A DNA stretch of 33,686 bases from Hyphomicrobiaceae bacterium (GTDB taxonomy: Bacteria > Pseudomonadota > Alphaproteobacteria > Rhizobiales > Hyphomicrobiaceae), in assembly GCA_008933705.1 (NCBI GenBank), contig WBUN01000056.1, positions 1 through 33,686 on the forward strand. The letters run 5' to 3'. The position numbers and the translations under genes are program-made. The notes beneath the pieces were generated by a model. That model did not search any database and was not told where the DNA came from. It saw only the letters and a list, made by a program, of their open reading frames with translations. Shown here one piece after another: positions 31,077 to 33,686 of the stretch; position 1 is the first letter of the stretch, and every line of letters starts with the position of its first letter.

Positions 31077-31373
31077 GTGAGCGAAGCAAGGATTTCGAGA
31101 GAAGACGGGACCACCAAGGGGCGTTACGTGGCGACCGTGCCCGGCATCGAAGCGGAGGCCGAGCTGACGTACAGCCGCGTCAATGAGAAGCTGATCATCG
31201 CCGATCACACCGGCGTGCCGGATGTTTTTCGCGGGCGTGGCCTCGGCCGGGCGCTTGTGCAGCGCCTCGTGGACGACGCCCGCGCACAGGGCGTCAAGGT
31301 CATTCCGCTTTGCCCCTACGTGAAGGCGGAGCTGGCGCGGCACCCCGAGTGGAAAGACGTGCTCCAGACCTGA
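31077..31373 (+). CDS. Small GNAT-type N-acetyltransferase (YjdJ-like)
   Basis: A 98-residue minimal GNAT protein. It has [24 protein letters not shown] around 45-68, with the acetyl-CoA loop R-G-x-G-L-G-x-A, and the closing [17 protein letters not shown] motif of the YjdJ group. These act as acetyltransferases of unknown substrate and are common in alphaproteobacteria. The start is GTG at 31077 with AAGGA about ten bases upstream; an earlier ATG at 30996 adds 27 residues without family resemblance. It is divergent from the P450 operon and followed by tex. Confidence 0.85.
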   Translation: MSEARISREDGTTKGRYVATVPGIEAEAELTYSRVNEKLIIADHTGVPDVFRGRGLGRALVQRLVDDARAQGVKVIPLCPYVKAELARHPEWKDVLQT

Positions 31374-31467
31374 GCTGTTGGCGGCGCCCGCTCCCGCTTT
31401 CGCAGCGGTCGAGAATCGCGGATGTAACGCCGCCCGATCAGACGAGATCGCAACGCGGAAGGCCTCG

Positions 31468-33686
<2,219 letters not shown>

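Overview
The window is GC-rich chromosomal DNA of an alphaproteobacterium, most likely a member of the Hyphomicrobiales (Rhizobiales). This is inferred from protein content (class III sirtuin, DCC-family protein next to aroC, DUF1499, lysine-rich secreted small proteins), from FixK/FNR-type boxes, and from short intergenic palindromes of a kind common in that order. I see no rRNA, tRNA, CRISPR, transposase, integrase or phage gene. It reads as ordinary chromosome with 35 protein genes, two of them cut by the window ends and one a remnant.

Layout. 1-360: start of pgi (minus), cut by the window edge. 361-2719: an eroded respiratory nitrate reductase operon in which only the C-terminal third of narJ survives, followed by intact narI, a PpiC-type foldase gene and a small orphan gene; narG and narH are absent and pgi lies where they should be. 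2862-6372: a flavin reductase-like protein, then a 730-residue membrane-anchored FAD oxidoreductase (retinol saturase/phytoene desaturase family) divergent from its probable TetR regulator, with a tandem 13-bp operator between them. 6502-9952: an SLC13-type transporter divergent from an hsp20 operon (Hsp20, a 102-residue conserved protein, an endonuclease/exonuclease/phosphatase protein), with a FixK/FNR-type box between them. 9953-18161: housekeeping and metabolic genes (MBL-fold hydrolase, DUF1499 membrane protein, class III aminotransferase, PAP2 phosphatase, NADP-dependent oxidoreductase, histidine phosphatase) and a TPR protein flanked by two secreted lysine-rich mini-proteins that share a Cys-Trp-Cys pattern.

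18452-20768: aroC (chorismate synthase), a DCC-family protein and a HAD hydrolase, closely spaced. 20769-25828: VOC protein, a secreted protein with a possible L,D-transpeptidase-like domain, a SAM methyltransferase, a PPOX-family flavoprotein and a class III (YxxR) sirtuin, separated by REP-like palindromes. 25871-28941: two overlapping dynamin-like GTPase genes. 29176-30773: a cytochrome P450 gene overlapping a CDGSH iron-sulfur protein gene, with a second FNR-type box upstream. 31077-33686: a small GNAT acetyltransferase and tex, cut by the right edge.

The most notable points are the broken nar operon, the ATGA-coupled P450-CDGSH pair under a possible oxygen-responsive box, the paired dynamin-like GTPases, the membrane-fused desaturase/saturase with its TetR operator, and the paired lysine-rich secreted proteins. 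Two FNR/FixK-type boxes and the remains of a nitrate respiration operon suggest a micro-oxic or denitrifying ancestry. I did not find a clearly new defence system or mobile element.
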